Shown here piece by piece: positions 32,407-41,213 of a DNA stretch of 64,000 nt. This DNA comes from CALZBJ01 sp945619025. Lineage in GTDB: Bacteria; Pseudomonadota; Gammaproteobacteria; Cardiobacteriales; Wohlfahrtiimonadaceae. The first letter of the stretch is position 1. Every line of letters starts with the position of its first letter. The stretch covers positions 1 to 64,000 of the forward strand of contig CALZBJ010000006.1 of NCBI GenBank assembly GCA_945619025.1, given 5' to 3'. Under the pieces are notes generated by a model that was given only the letters and a program-made list of their open reading frames with translations, made no database searches and was not told the DNA's origin. The position numbers and the translations under genes were made by a program.

Positions 32407-34763
32407 TAGCAGCAGTTCCCTTTTTTCGAGGAATCACAGCGGCGAGGCTCAACGGGCATCGATTCAGCAGATAGAACTCCGAGGCGTCCTAAAAGACGGA
32501 GAATTCCCATCATCACCACAAAGCCAACGCCAATGCCGATGAGCCAATAGAGCGCACTTTGATGACCGGCCGATCCTAAGAGCGATGCTTGGAAATAAGC
32601 GGTCGCCAATCCCCACCCGAGCACAAAGGTCCAAACCGCTACCATCACCGTCCAGCGCGCGCCGGCTTCACGATAGACCGCCCCGAGTGCCGCAACGCAC
32701 GGCGTATACAGGAGCACGAAAATTAAGTACGCCATCACCGCCGCTTTTGATCCAAAGAGCGCGCTAATGTGGCTCACCGCCGTATCATCAATCTCATTAT
32801 TTTCTTTAACGGTATCGAGATCGCCATCGGCCATCTCATCGCGAATTCCAAGCGGATCTAAAAATTTCGCCGGAAGCTCACTTAAATTCTCACCGATCGA
32901 TGCCACCGCTTCTTTCGCTGAGTCGATAAAGTTAAAGCCTTCGTCCTCATCATCGCTCACGCCATCCATCTGCGCGTAGAGAGAATTGAGCGTTCCGATC
33001 ACTGATTCTTTAGCAAAAATCCCGGTGAAAATCCCCACCGTTGCCGGCCAATTCTCTTCAGTAATTCCCATCGGCTCAAAGACCGGCGTGATCGCTTTAC
33101 CCACCGACGAAAGCACCGAATTTTCCGAATCTTCATTACCAAAAGTACCATCAGTGCCCCATGTATTTAAAACGCCAAGGAGTGCAACCACCAAGATAAT
33201 CGCTTTACCCGCTTTAGTGATAAAGCTTTTCAAGCGATCCCAGGAATGGAGCATTAAGCCTTTAAAGGTGGGCAGATGATAGGCCGGAAGCTCCATAATA
33301 AAGGGCGTGATTGGGCCTTTTAAGATCGAATGTTTAAGCATAAATCCGGTAAAAATCGCCACGACGATCCCCAAAAGATAGAGCCCATAGACCACCGCCC
33401 CACCGTTTGACGGGAAAAAGATCGCCGCAAAGAGCGCATAGACCGGCAGCCTTGCCCCGCAGGACATAAAGGGAATCATCATAATCGACATCAATCGGTC
33501 ACGATGACTTTCAAGCGTGCGCGTCCCCATAATGGCAGGAATATTACAGCCAAAGCCCACCAGCATCGGTACAAACGCTTTTCCGGGAAGGCCGATCGCG
33601 CGCATGCCGCGATCCACCACAATGGCCGCCCGCGCAAGATAACCGGAATCTTCCAAAAAGGAGAGACAGAGGAACATCGCCCCGATCACCGGAATAAAGG
33701 AAGCAACGGTTTGAATCCCCGCCCCGATCCCTTTCGCTAAGATCGCCACCATCCAGTTCGGCGCGTTGACGCTTATCAGTAATTGCTCAAATCCATCCAC
33801 AAAGATGGCGCCGGCTAAAATCTCAAAGAAATCGATAAAGCTTGAGCCAACATTGATCGCCACATGGAACATTAAAAACATCACCAAGAGAAAAACAGGA
33901 ATTCCCGTAATTCGCCCAAGCGCAATTTTATCGAGCCACTCATTGACCGCAGAATTGGCAACGCCAACGGTTTTCACCACCGTTTTTGCAAGCTCATCAA
34001 TCGCTTCATAGCGCGCGGAAGCGAGCGCAATATCGAGCTCCCCATCGGCTAAATTCGCAAGGGACTGACGACAGGTAACCAGTGCCTCGCCATCCTCTTT
34101 GGTTAAATTTGTGTGAAGGTGATTTGAACCAAAGAGCACCTCGATCAATTCCCAACGGCTGATCGATTTTAAGTTTGAATTATCTGGGAGCGCGCTAAAA
34201 AAGGCCTCAACAATTGCGCTCGCACGCTCATTTAAAGTTTTGACGCTCGGCGTAGGCGTTTCAATGGTTTCATGGGCTAAAAAGGCTTTTAACTCGCTCA
34301 CTCCACGATTTTTACTGGCACTCACCGGAATCACCGGGCAGCCAAGCGCTTTAGAGAGTGTTTCGATCTGAATATCGAGCCCATTTAATTGAGCCATATC
34401 CATCATATTGAGCACCACCACCATCGGGCGCTCAAGATCGAGTAATTGATAGGTTAAATAGAGATGACGTTGCAGATTTGAGGCATCAATAATATTGACG
34501 AGGATCGACTCTGAATCCTCATTTAAAAAGTGGCGCACCACCAATTCATCTTGCGAAATATCATAGCCCGACGCTTCAAAGGCATAGGTTCCGGGAAGGT
34601 CGATCACCTTGACGGTATCGCCCTCGTAGGTAAATTCACCGCTCTTTTTATCAACCGTAACGCCCGCCCAGTTGCCGACGCGCTGTTTACTGCCGGTTAA
34701 CGCATTAAAAACCGTGGTCTTTCCACAGTTTGGATTTCCAATTAGAGCAATTTGTCGCGACAT
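32406..34763 (-). CDS. feoB: Ferrous iron transporter FeoB (copy 1)
   Basis: A 785-aa inner-membrane Fe(II) permease. The N-terminal GTPase-like domain shows G1 G-N-P-N-C-G-K-T-T, G3 D-L-P-G-T-Y and N-M-M-D (G4). Two Gate motifs and a nucleoside-recognition core lie in the membrane part (G-F-G-C-N-I-P-A-I; P-F-M-S-C-G-A-R-L-P). The C-terminus ends with cysteines (C-D-S-S-K-K-G-N-C-C). feoA ends 3 bp upstream of it and feoC overlaps its stop, forming feoABC. Confidence 0.96.
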   Translation of the reverse strand: MSRQIALIGNPNCGKTTVFNALTGSKQRVGNWAGVTVDKKSGEFTYEGDTVKVIDLPGTYAFEASGYDISQDELVVRHFLNEDSESILVNIIDASNLQRHLYLTYQLLDLERPMVVVLNMMDMAQLNGLDIQIETLSKALGCPVIPVSASKNRGVSELKAFLAHETIETPTPSVKTLNERASAIVEAFFSALPDNSNLKSISRWELIEVLFGSNHLHTNLTKEDGEALVTCRQSLANLADGELDIALASARYEAIDELAKTVVKTVGVANSAVNEWLDKIALGRITGIPVFLLVMFLMFHVAINVGSSFIDFFEILAGAIFVDGFEQLLISVNAPNWMVAILAKGIGAGIQTVASFIPVIGAMFLCLSFLEDSGYLARAAIVVDRGMRAIGLPGKAFVPMLVGFGCNIPAIMGTRTLESHRDRLMSIMMIPFMSCGARLPVYALFAAIFFPSNGGAVVYGLYLLGIVVAIFTGFMLKHSILKGPITPFIMELPAYHLPTFKGLMLHSWDRLKSFITKAGKAIILVVALLGVLNTWGTDGTFGNEDSENSVLSSVGKAITPVFEPMGITEENWPATVGIFTGIFAKESVIGTLNSLYAQMDGVSDDEDEGFNFIDSAKEAVASIGENLSELPAKFLDPLGIRDEMADGDLDTVKENNEIDDTAVSHISALFGSKAAVMAYLIFVLLYTPCVAALGAVYREAGARWTVMVAVWTFVLGWGLATAYFQASLLGSAGHQSALYWLIGIGVGFVVMMGILRLLGRLGVLSAESMPVEPRRCDSSKKGNCC

Positions 34764-34766
34764 CGA

Positions 34767-35000
34767 TTAATCCACCTGTTTAATGTGGATCGCTTTCGCT
34801 TCACTTTTACGAAGACAGAGTTGAAAGCCACGAATTGAAATCTGGATGGGATCGCCCATCGGCGCAACACGCACCACCGACACTTCAGAGCCGGGAGTCA
34901 CGCCCATTGCCAATAATTTACGGCGAAACGGTTTGGCTTCATCTAAAAACGAATGGATGGTAGCTTTTACCCCAAATGGTAGTTGATTTAGCGTCGTCAT
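34767..35000 (-). CDS. feoA: FeoA (copy 1), SH3-like partner of FeoB
   Basis: A 77-aa cytosolic protein with the FeoA pattern L-L-A-M-G-V-T-P-G-S-E-V-S-V-V-R-V-A-P-M-G-D-P. First gene of the feoABC operon. The start at 35000 follows AAGGATGATGAT; the upstream extension to 35072 crosses the Fur box and is rejected. Confidence 0.93.
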   Translation of the reverse strand: MTTLNQLPFGVKATIHSFLDEAKPFRRKLLAMGVTPGSEVSVVRVAPMGDPIQISIRGFQLCLRKSEAKAIHIKQVD

Positions 35001-35055
35001 ATCATCATCCTTCTTATGAGAAATAGATCGGTTTGTGATTGTAAATATAGTATGT

Positions 35056-35072
35056 TTGAGAATCATTCTCAA
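35056..35072 (-). promoter_or_regulatory. Fur box upstream of feoABC
   Basis: TTGAGAATCATTCTCAA is a perfect 8-1-8 palindrome fitting the 7-1-7 Fur model (TGAnAATnATTnTCA), 56 bp before feoA. The same 17-mer recurs at 39812-39828 near the second feo operon. Confidence 0.85.
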
Positions 35073-35314
35073 TACATTTTAATTATCACATTCGATAATT
35101 TGATAGAAAATGACAAAGATCAATCCTTATTGACGCCATCAAGCCTTTATCACTTTTTTGAACCGTCAAACGCATTCCATCGGAAACGCGCAATTTCAGC
35201 CAAAATCGGGGATAAAAAGAATAATCTAGCCTCTCTTTTTGCCTATTTTTATGACGAGGCATTCCGCTAAAAACGCCTCATGACGACGCGGCAAAAAGAG
35301 AGGTCTTATCCTAT
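35073..35314. other. Spacer between the feo operon and its accessory block
   Basis: AT-rich promoter region next to the Fur box. Further on, GAGGC/GCCTC arms (about 35255-35280) form a weak hairpin. No gene is supported. Confidence 0.4.
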
Positions 35315-35536
35315 TTATTGATCTACATCATCATTGGGCTCATCGCTCGCTTCACGCTCCGCTTGGTAGATCTCCTGATAGATCGTTTTCGGTTTGCAAC
35401 TTACAGCACTTTTTGCGCCGCTCATGCAGCTGCCTTTTGATTGACTGCAGCCGCTACACCCCTTCTTTTTCACCAATTTAATATAGAGATAGAAGAGCGC
35501 CACGCCGAAAATGGCCAGTACAATGATCGTATCCAT
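35315..35536 (-). CDS. FeoB-associated Cys-rich membrane protein
   Basis: A 73-aa protein with one N-terminal membrane span (I-I-V-L-A-I-F-G-V-A-L-F-Y-L-Y-I) and a cysteine cluster C-S-G-C-S-Q-S-K-G-S-C, then an acidic tail. This is the family often found beside FeoB and thought to help iron handling at the membrane. Its start lies 2 bp after the stop of the DUF4198 gene, with no separate strong ribosome site, implying coupled translation. Confidence 0.82.
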   Translation of the reverse strand: MDTIIVLAIFGVALFYLYIKLVKKKGCSGCSQSKGSCMSGAKSAVSCKPKTIYQEIYQAEREASDEPNDDVDQ

Positions 35537-35538
35537 GG

Positions 35539-36333
35539 CTATTTCATATCTTTCGCTTGAACCCAGATCACCGCATCTTGGCTCAATTCTTTGCCTTGAT
35601 ACTGATCATCAGGGCCAACGCCCACCGCGGCAAAGCCCCACCAGCCTGCTTTGGGAATCCCGAAGGTAAAGGTCCCATTGGCATCGGCTTTAATCACCAA
35701 CGTCACAAAGCTATCGTGCGGCGCTTCAATATTAGTTGGACCCGTTTTATTGCCGGCCAGATCGATCTCGGAATTTAAATATTCAATCTCAATTTCCGCA
35801 AAGGGTACCGGTTTTCCCTCACTCATGACAACGCCTGAAAAGGTGGAATGGGTCCAGATGGCATAAGGTTTTGTGAGCGGAACAATCTCAGTTTTAAGCC
35901 CAAGCTCGCTCTCCCAATCGGTGGGCATGCCCGCCACATTCACCACCACTTTGGTGATCTGCTGAATGTAGGTCTCTTCATTTTCCTCATAATAAGGCGC
36001 GGGCGTTAGCACAAAGAGATGATCGCCCATGCCGCGCGCTTTATAATCGGTCTCAAAGGCGTTGGCACGATTGTTATTGCCCTGCCAGGTGATCGATTTC
36101 AGCGTCCCTTTCAGGTCAGTTTTTTTCTCTTTATGCACCACATAAAATTCCTCTGGCTCGCCCATATCCATCGTATGTTCATCGGCAAAAGGGTGAGTAA
36201 AAACGAGCTTTAACGGAATGGTCGCCCCTTGATTGAGCGCCGATTCCGGCGTATAGAGCATCTGAAAGTGAGCGTTGGCACTGCCGCCTAGCATGGCAAA
36301 CATTAACGTGGAAAGCGTAAATAACTTTTTCAT
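35539..36333 (-). CDS. Periplasmic DUF4198 protein, putative metal-binding
   Basis: A 264-aa protein with a signal peptide ending A-N-A, so the mature chain begins H-F-Q-M. DUF4198/NikK-CbiK-like proteins bind divalent metals, and in some an N-terminal histidine is a ligand; the same arrangement is seen here. A later Ig/Cna-like half (A-D-A-N-G-T-F-T-F-G-I-P-K-A-G-W-W) is typical. Located between the two feo operons, it probably handles iron or another divalent metal; this is inference. Confidence 0.8.
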   Translation of the reverse strand: MKKLFTLSTLMFAMLGGSANAHFQMLYTPESALNQGATIPLKLVFTHPFADEHTMDMGEPEEFYVVHKEKKTDLKGTLKSITWQGNNNRANAFETDYKARGMGDHLFVLTPAPYYEENEETYIQQITKVVVNVAGMPTDWESELGLKTEIVPLTKPYAIWTHSTFSGVVMSEGKPVPFAEIEIEYLNSEIDLAGNKTGPTNIEAPHDSFVTLVIKADANGTFTFGIPKAGWWGFAAVGVGPDDQYQGKELSQDAVIWVQAKDMK

Positions 36334-36393
36334 GGAGATCCTTTTAATTAAATTTAATTGAATCGAACTATTTAAATAGGGAGTGATGCAAAA

Positions 36394-36696
36394 TTAATTA
36401 ATCTGACTGCCTTTTAAGATCACTTGGTGCCCATCACCGGCATCAAATACGGCGCTGTAATCGCCCTCTGGCTTCTCAAAATTGACGCTGTTGAGCGCAT
36501 CAAATTTCATCTCGATCACTTTTTTGCCCGCTTGTTCCACATAAAAATTGATGCCGCTAGCGCTACTGCCATCGCTAAATCCGCCCTCACAAGTGATGGT
36601 TTCATCGCCTTCATCAAAGCAAGAAAGGAGCGCCGTGTGAGAAAAGGCCGCGGGAGAAAAGGCTACAAGAGCGATGGTTAAGAGTGTTTTTTTCAT
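36394..36696 (-). CDS. Small periplasmic protein beside the feo genes
   Basis: A 100-aa protein with a clear signal peptide (ending A-F-S) and a mature N-terminus H-T-A-L-L-S-C. Two cysteines (S-C-F-D, T-C-E-G) likely pair. Like the neighbouring DUF4198 protein its mature form begins with histidine. The downstream part is beta-rich and acidic. ATG follows GAGGACTCTATT. No family name is known to me. Confidence 0.65.
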   Translation of the reverse strand: MKKTLLTIALVAFSPAAFSHTALLSCFDEGDETITCEGGFSDGSSASGINFYVEQAGKKVIEMKFDALNSVNFEKPEGDYSAVFDAGDGHQVILKGSQIN

Positions 36697-36753
36697 AATA
36701 GAGTCCTCGTTTATGGATAAGTGAATAAATTAATACATCAATGAATAAAGTCG

Positions 36754-39321
36754 TTACGAATGTCTGTAGGTATATTGGGCTTCCTCACCTTCGGGTAAGC
36801 GGCGTTTTAAAGGCCTACGCAACAAGCCCAGCAGGAGGGTAATTCCCACAATGGTGCCGTAGAAATAGCCCATCATCTCCGTCCCGCTCCAAGTGAAATA
36901 ATTGCCAAGGGTGAAAAAGAGTGAGGCAAAAAGAAGGCCTAACCCAAAGGGCATAAAGATCGCCAGCAGCATCAATTTGTAGGAGTTCACATTGAGCTTC
37001 ACCACCACCATCGAAGCAATGCACGGGGGCGTAAAGATCATGAAAATCAGCATCGCCGCCGCATGAAGCGCGCTATATCCCACCGCATCGCTGCTAAAGG
37101 CCTCTTCGGCACGTTCAGCATTGCCCGATTCATAGATCGATCCGATGGTCGCTACCGCACTTTCCCGCGCGGCAAAGGAGCTTAAAAATGCCACGTTAAT
37201 GCGCCAATCAAAGCCCGCCCATTCGGTGACCGGTTCTAAAAATCGGCCAAACATTCCTAAAAAAGAGTTACTAATGCGTTCGTTTTTAATCTCATTTTGC
37301 AGTAATTGCCCTTGCTGCGAGAGTTTACGAATCTCCCTATTAATCGCCCGCGCATCTTTATCGGTCGGTTTAATAAAGGTGTAAAACTCCGGCACCTTTT
37401 GGGCATATTTTGCATCCACTGCCGCGGCTTTTTCCGGTGATTGGGAGGCCGCCATCCGATCCGCGCGATAGCGATTGTTAAGGTTGATCAGCTCGTAGAT
37501 CGCTTTTTTATCGCTCACTTTGGCATAATAGGGCGAATGTTGAATCGCCTCGTCATACTCCATCAGCATCACATCAACGCGATGATCGATCTCAAGCTGT
37601 TTCTCCTTTGAAATTCCGGGAAATTGAAGGAGCACAAAGAGTACGACCGCCACCGCCATCACAATCGTCCCCACTTTATGAATGTAGAGCCAAATGCGTT
37701 GAATGGCGCGGAGCATCACCCCTTTTACCGTCGGCAGATGATACGGGGGCAATTCCATAATAAAGGGCGTGCGTTCCCGATGTTTTAAGATGGTGAGCGT
37801 TAAAATCCGCGCAATGCTCAACGCAATAAAGAAGGTAATCGACGAGATAAAAAACATCATCAGCGACATCGTACTTGCAAAAAATGCCCCCAAAATTAGC
37901 GTATAAAAAGGGACTTTCGCCAAGCAATTCATATAGGGCACCGTCATAATGGTCGCAATGCGTGCCTGCTCATCGGCAATGCCTTTCGTCGCCATAATGC
38001 CGGGCACCGCGCATCCCCCAACAAACGCGCCACCAAGCACTAACGGCAGCGTCGATTGCCCATGAAGCCCATAACGATTAAAGACGCGATCGAGCACAAA
38101 GGCGATCCGTGGCATATAACCGGTATCTTCCAAAATGGCGATAATCATAAATAAGATGAGGAAAATCGGCACATAATTAAGGAGCGCTAGCGCACTGTTC
38201 ACCAGCCAAATGCCAAGCTCGGTCACTAGCGGCACCTCGATAAAATCAGGCGCAGGCAGGAGCGAGACAATAAAGTTTTTTAAGGTCGCAAGATAGGGCC
38301 AGGTGTAATTGGTGAGCGCATAACCTTTGACGATGGAGAGCTCGTACGTGCCATAGATCACCAGCCCCAAAATAAGAAAGGAGAGCCAACGATTGAGTAC
38401 GACTTTATCGATAAGACTCGTGAGCGTCGGCTTTTTATCGACAGGTTCCAAAACGCACGTCTTATAGATTAAATTCGCCGCTCGATAACGCTCCGCTGCC
38501 ACAATCGAATCGATCGTTTTAGTCTTTTCGCTCGGATGTTGATTAAGGGCGTCTTGATTATCCCGATCGCTTTGATTATCAACCACCTGTTGTAACTGCG
38601 TAGTAAATGCGGGTGCACGATCTTCGATTCGTTCGATCACCGTCCGGTTATTCTCTAAGACTTTTAGCGCAAGCCAGCGCGGATCCATTTGATTGCACAG
38701 CTCGGTAAGTAGAGGCTCGGACGTTAAGAGTGATTCCACTTGATTGAGCGTTTTGTCAATCTCCGAGTAAGTATGCGGACGTTTTTGAGGGGAATTATCA
38801 ATTGCCTCATCGGTTTTTTCATTCGATTTGGCAGACGTTTTCGCCGCTAACATCGCCGTTAAAATCGCCTCTTTACCGATCCCTTTTGAGCCCACCGCTT
38901 CAATCACCGGAACGCCCAATGCTGTTTCAAGGGCGGCGCGATCGAGGGTTAAACCGCGGCGTTTTGCAATATCCATCATATTGAGCACCACGATCACCGG
39001 TTTGCCGATCTCAAGGAGCTGGAAGGTGAGATAGAGACTGCGCTTTAGGCACGAGGCATCAATCACGTTGATAATCACGTCCGGATCATCATCTAAAAGA
39101 TAGGCCACCGTCGCTTTCTCTTCCATGGAAAAGGCGCTAAAGGAGTAGGTTCCGGGAAGATCGACGAGCTCGATCGTCTCCCCTTTGTAGTTAAGTCGCG
39201 TGCTCTTTTTTTCCACCGTCACCCCGGGATAATTGGCAACGCGCTGATTCACCCCGCTCATCATGGTGAAAATGGTGGATTTCCCGCAGTTTGGTTGCCC
39301 CGCTAATGCCGCTTTAATCAT
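36754..39321 (-). CDS. feoB: Ferrous iron transporter FeoB (copy 2)
   Basis: An 855-aa FeoB distinct from copy 1. The G-domain carries G-Q-P-N-C-G-K-S-T, D-L-P-G-T-Y-S-F and N-M-M-D; the membrane core has G-G-C-A-V-P-G-I-M-A-T and V-P-Y-M-N-C-L-A-K-V-P. It has a ~100-residue charged insertion around residues 180-280 and another soluble segment near 585-680. Its ATG overlaps the feoA2 stop by 8 bp (ATGATTAA). An upstream in-frame ATG at 39342 is less likely. No FeoC follows. Confidence 0.95.
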   Translation of the reverse strand: MIKAALAGQPNCGKSTIFTMMSGVNQRVANYPGVTVEKKSTRLNYKGETIELVDLPGTYSFSAFSMEEKATVAYLLDDDPDVIINVIDASCLKRSLYLTFQLLEIGKPVIVVLNMMDIAKRRGLTLDRAALETALGVPVIEAVGSKGIGKEAILTAMLAAKTSAKSNEKTDEAIDNSPQKRPHTYSEIDKTLNQVESLLTSEPLLTELCNQMDPRWLALKVLENNRTVIERIEDRAPAFTTQLQQVVDNQSDRDNQDALNQHPSEKTKTIDSIVAAERYRAANLIYKTCVLEPVDKKPTLTSLIDKVVLNRWLSFLILGLVIYGTYELSIVKGYALTNYTWPYLATLKNFIVSLLPAPDFIEVPLVTELGIWLVNSALALLNYVPIFLILFMIIAILEDTGYMPRIAFVLDRVFNRYGLHGQSTLPLVLGGAFVGGCAVPGIMATKGIADEQARIATIMTVPYMNCLAKVPFYTLILGAFFASTMSLMMFFISSITFFIALSIARILTLTILKHRERTPFIMELPPYHLPTVKGVMLRAIQRIWLYIHKVGTIVMAVAVVLFVLLQFPGISKEKQLEIDHRVDVMLMEYDEAIQHSPYYAKVSDKKAIYELINLNNRYRADRMAASQSPEKAAAVDAKYAQKVPEFYTFIKPTDKDARAINREIRKLSQQGQLLQNEIKNERISNSFLGMFGRFLEPVTEWAGFDWRINVAFLSSFAARESAVATIGSIYESGNAERAEEAFSSDAVGYSALHAAAMLIFMIFTPPCIASMVVVKLNVNSYKLMLLAIFMPFGLGLLFASLFFTLGNYFTWSGTEMMGYFYGTIVGITLLLGLLRRPLKRRLPEGEEAQYTYRHS

Positions 39322-39565
39322 GCGCCACCCGATCGATCTCAATCATGCGCGCTTCATCACGGCGAAGCGTCACGAAATAGCCCAAAATCTCCACCTCAAG
39401 CGGATCGAGTAGCGGCGCGGAACGCACCATCGCCACTTCAGCCCCTGGGATAAATCCCATATTAAACAGCTTCTGACGCAACACTCCATCACTGTGCACG
39501 GCTTTAATCACCGCCCGTTGGTTACTCTGCAATCGATCAAGCGCTAGCGGCTTCTCTTGGAACAT
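39314..39565 (-). CDS. feoA: FeoA (copy 2)
   Basis: An 83-aa FeoA protein (Q-K-L-F-N-M-G-F-I-P-G-A-E-V-A-M-V-R-S-A) translationally coupled to feoB2. ATG follows AAAGGTGCGAG. Two Fur-like sites lie upstream at 39598-39616 and 39812-39828. Confidence 0.9.
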   Translation of the reverse strand: MFQEKPLALDRLQSNQRAVIKAVHSDGVLRQKLFNMGFIPGAEVAMVRSAPLLDPLEVEILGYFVTLRRDEARMIEIDRVAHD

Positions 39566-39597
39566 CTCGCACCTTTTATTTAATTTAAAAATATAAT

Positions 39598-39616
39598 GAC
39601 AATGAGAAGCATTATC
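39598..39616. promoter_or_regulatory. Fur box proximal to feoA2
   Basis: GACAATGAGAAGCATTATC matches 16 of 19 positions of the classical Fur consensus GATAATGATAATCATTATC and lies 33 bp upstream of the feoA2 start. Confidence 0.8.
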
Positions 39617-39811
39617 AATGAGAGTTTTTAAAAATGCAACTGACTCTCATTAACATCAAAACCGATTGATATTAAGGACTTTTATAGGATTTTTATTATT
39701 TTAAGGAGAAACTATTCGTCCCCTTTTTCGCTCATTTTAAGCAATCTCAGCCTCGCGAAACCCCTTGATGCTAGCCTCTTAAGGCGAGTTATAATTGGAG
39801 TCTATTTCCGT

Positions 39812-39828
39812 TTGAGAATCATTCTCAA
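39812..39828. promoter_or_regulatory. Distal Fur box between feoA2 and the 337-aa gene
   Basis: TTGAGAATCATTCTCAA, identical to the feoABC site at 35056-35072 and in similar surrounding sequence. It is 246 bp from feoA2 and 219 bp from the divergent gene, so either could be the target. Confidence 0.8.
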
Positions 39829-40047
39829 TATATTTTATCTATCGATATTCTGAGTTTGATAAGGAAAAGTAAAGAAGCCTCAATCTTTTTTAAATCAGAG
39901 GCTTGCAAAAAGTCGACACAATTTATTATAGTGTGATTTACAGATCATAATATAGATCAAAGTTTAGGGGACTATCTCAAATATAATAAGAAAATAGATG
40001 GCTAGCCGCCCCGTTCTAAAGTTAGTCATAAAGGTAAGGATGGAATC

Positions 40048-41061
40048 ATGATTCATAATGTGCACTGTTTTTGGCAACGCTTTAAAGCGCTCGAATCCTC
40101 GTTGCAGACGCTTCCGGTGAAAACGCGGATGACGCGCGTTAATCGTCTGCTTAAAGAGTGTGGAATTGAGCTGATTGCGGAGATCTATAAAGAGGCGCCA
40201 AATGAGATTATTTTTACCGCCGATGGGGATGTCACTCTTTTTGAAAAAGTGCTTAAAATGGCGGCGTCTGCCCCGCATTTGCAATACTTTACTATCTACC
40301 CGTTTCGCCAAGCGTGCGATGTGACCGATCTCTATCTTGATTGGGACGATGGGCTTCGCCTTGGGCACGATGATATTTTGCTCGATTACAGTTTTGAAAA
40401 GCGCCGCTTTGCACTCACCATTGCCACCCATAAAACCATTCCCGAAGCGATTTTAGAAGAGGCACAATACCTGGTGTTTTTGCTCTTAGATTATGCGCTC
40501 GGCGAGTATGAATTTGAGACCAAAGTGGGCCGTGTGGTGTTTGAAAAAGATCCAGTTCATTTAACCAAATCGCTCTCAATTGCGGAGTTTAGCCAATGCT
40601 ATAAAAAGTTTTGGCATCAACATTTAGGCCACAGTGGCGTCTATCCTGAGATCGATCATCAAGCGTGGGATTGGTCCTCTTTTGAGCTTGTCGATCCGTA
40701 TGATTCAATCCCTTTTTTAATGCGCCGAAATGAGACGGCGAACGCTCTGGTGGGCGATCCCAATTATCCCTATTATGTGGAGATCACTCTGCCGGAATCC
40801 CACGAGGAAAGCGAAACCTTTGACCGAATTCGCGTTTTAGAAGAGCAGGTCGATGAGGCTCTGCATCGCCTTCGTTACGCCATTCATACCCATAGCACGC
40901 GCCATCATCTCACGGCCCCTCGGCAGACGTTGGGCTATTACGTCAGTGATGTGGAGTGCATTAACAGTTTGCAACAAAAGTTTGTGGAATTTGGCCCAAG
41001 TCTCGCCATCGATTACCACTACGATCCGGGCTGGAGCCACTACCTGCAATTTGTAGAATAG
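40048..41061 (+). CDS. Conserved-looking protein of unknown function (337 aa)
   Basis: A soluble 337-aa protein with no signal peptide or membrane span. It is rich in acidic and aromatic residues (D-L-Y-L-D-W-D-D-G-L-R-L-G-H-D-D; W-D-W-S-S-F-E-L-V-D-P-Y). ATG follows AAGGATGGAATC. I do not recognise a family. It diverges from feoA2B2 across a region with a Fur box, so iron control is possible. A strong hairpin follows it. Confidence 0.7.
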   Translation: MIHNVHCFWQRFKALESSLQTLPVKTRMTRVNRLLKECGIELIAEIYKEAPNEIIFTADGDVTLFEKVLKMAASAPHLQYFTIYPFRQACDVTDLYLDWDDGLRLGHDDILLDYSFEKRRFALTIATHKTIPEAILEEAQYLVFLLLDYALGEYEFETKVGRVVFEKDPVHLTKSLSIAEFSQCYKKFWHQHLGHSGVYPEIDHQAWDWSSFELVDPYDSIPFLMRRNETANALVGDPNYPYYVEITLPESHEESETFDRIRVLEEQVDEALHRLRYAIHTHSTRHHLTAPRQTLGYYVSDVECINSLQQKFVEFGPSLAIDYHYDPGWSHYLQFVE

Positions 41062-41077
41062 GTCTTATTTCAAAAGT

Positions 41078-41125
41078 AGAGCGATTATCATTAAGGGGAT
41101 TACGAGCCCTTGATAATCGCTCTGT
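41078..41125. terminator. Long hairpin terminator between converging genes
   Basis: AGAGCGATTATC pairs with GATAATCGCTCT, with an inner GGG/CCC; TGTTTATT follows on the plus side. It probably stops both the 337-aa and ankyrin genes. Confidence 0.7.
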
Positions 41126-41213
41126 TTATTATTTAAATAATCTAAGAATGGGCCGTTATCCTCGTTATTAATAATCAATTCAATCGATTAGATGGCGTCG
41201 ATCCATAAGCCGA

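Larger units (their letters stand above)
39566..40047. other. Divergent promoter region between feoA2 and the 337-aa gene
   Basis: About 480 AT-rich bp holding two Fur boxes. It shows an extended resemblance to the feoABC promoter around the 17-bp palindrome, including the following ATTTTA. No coding sequence is supported. Confidence 0.55.
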
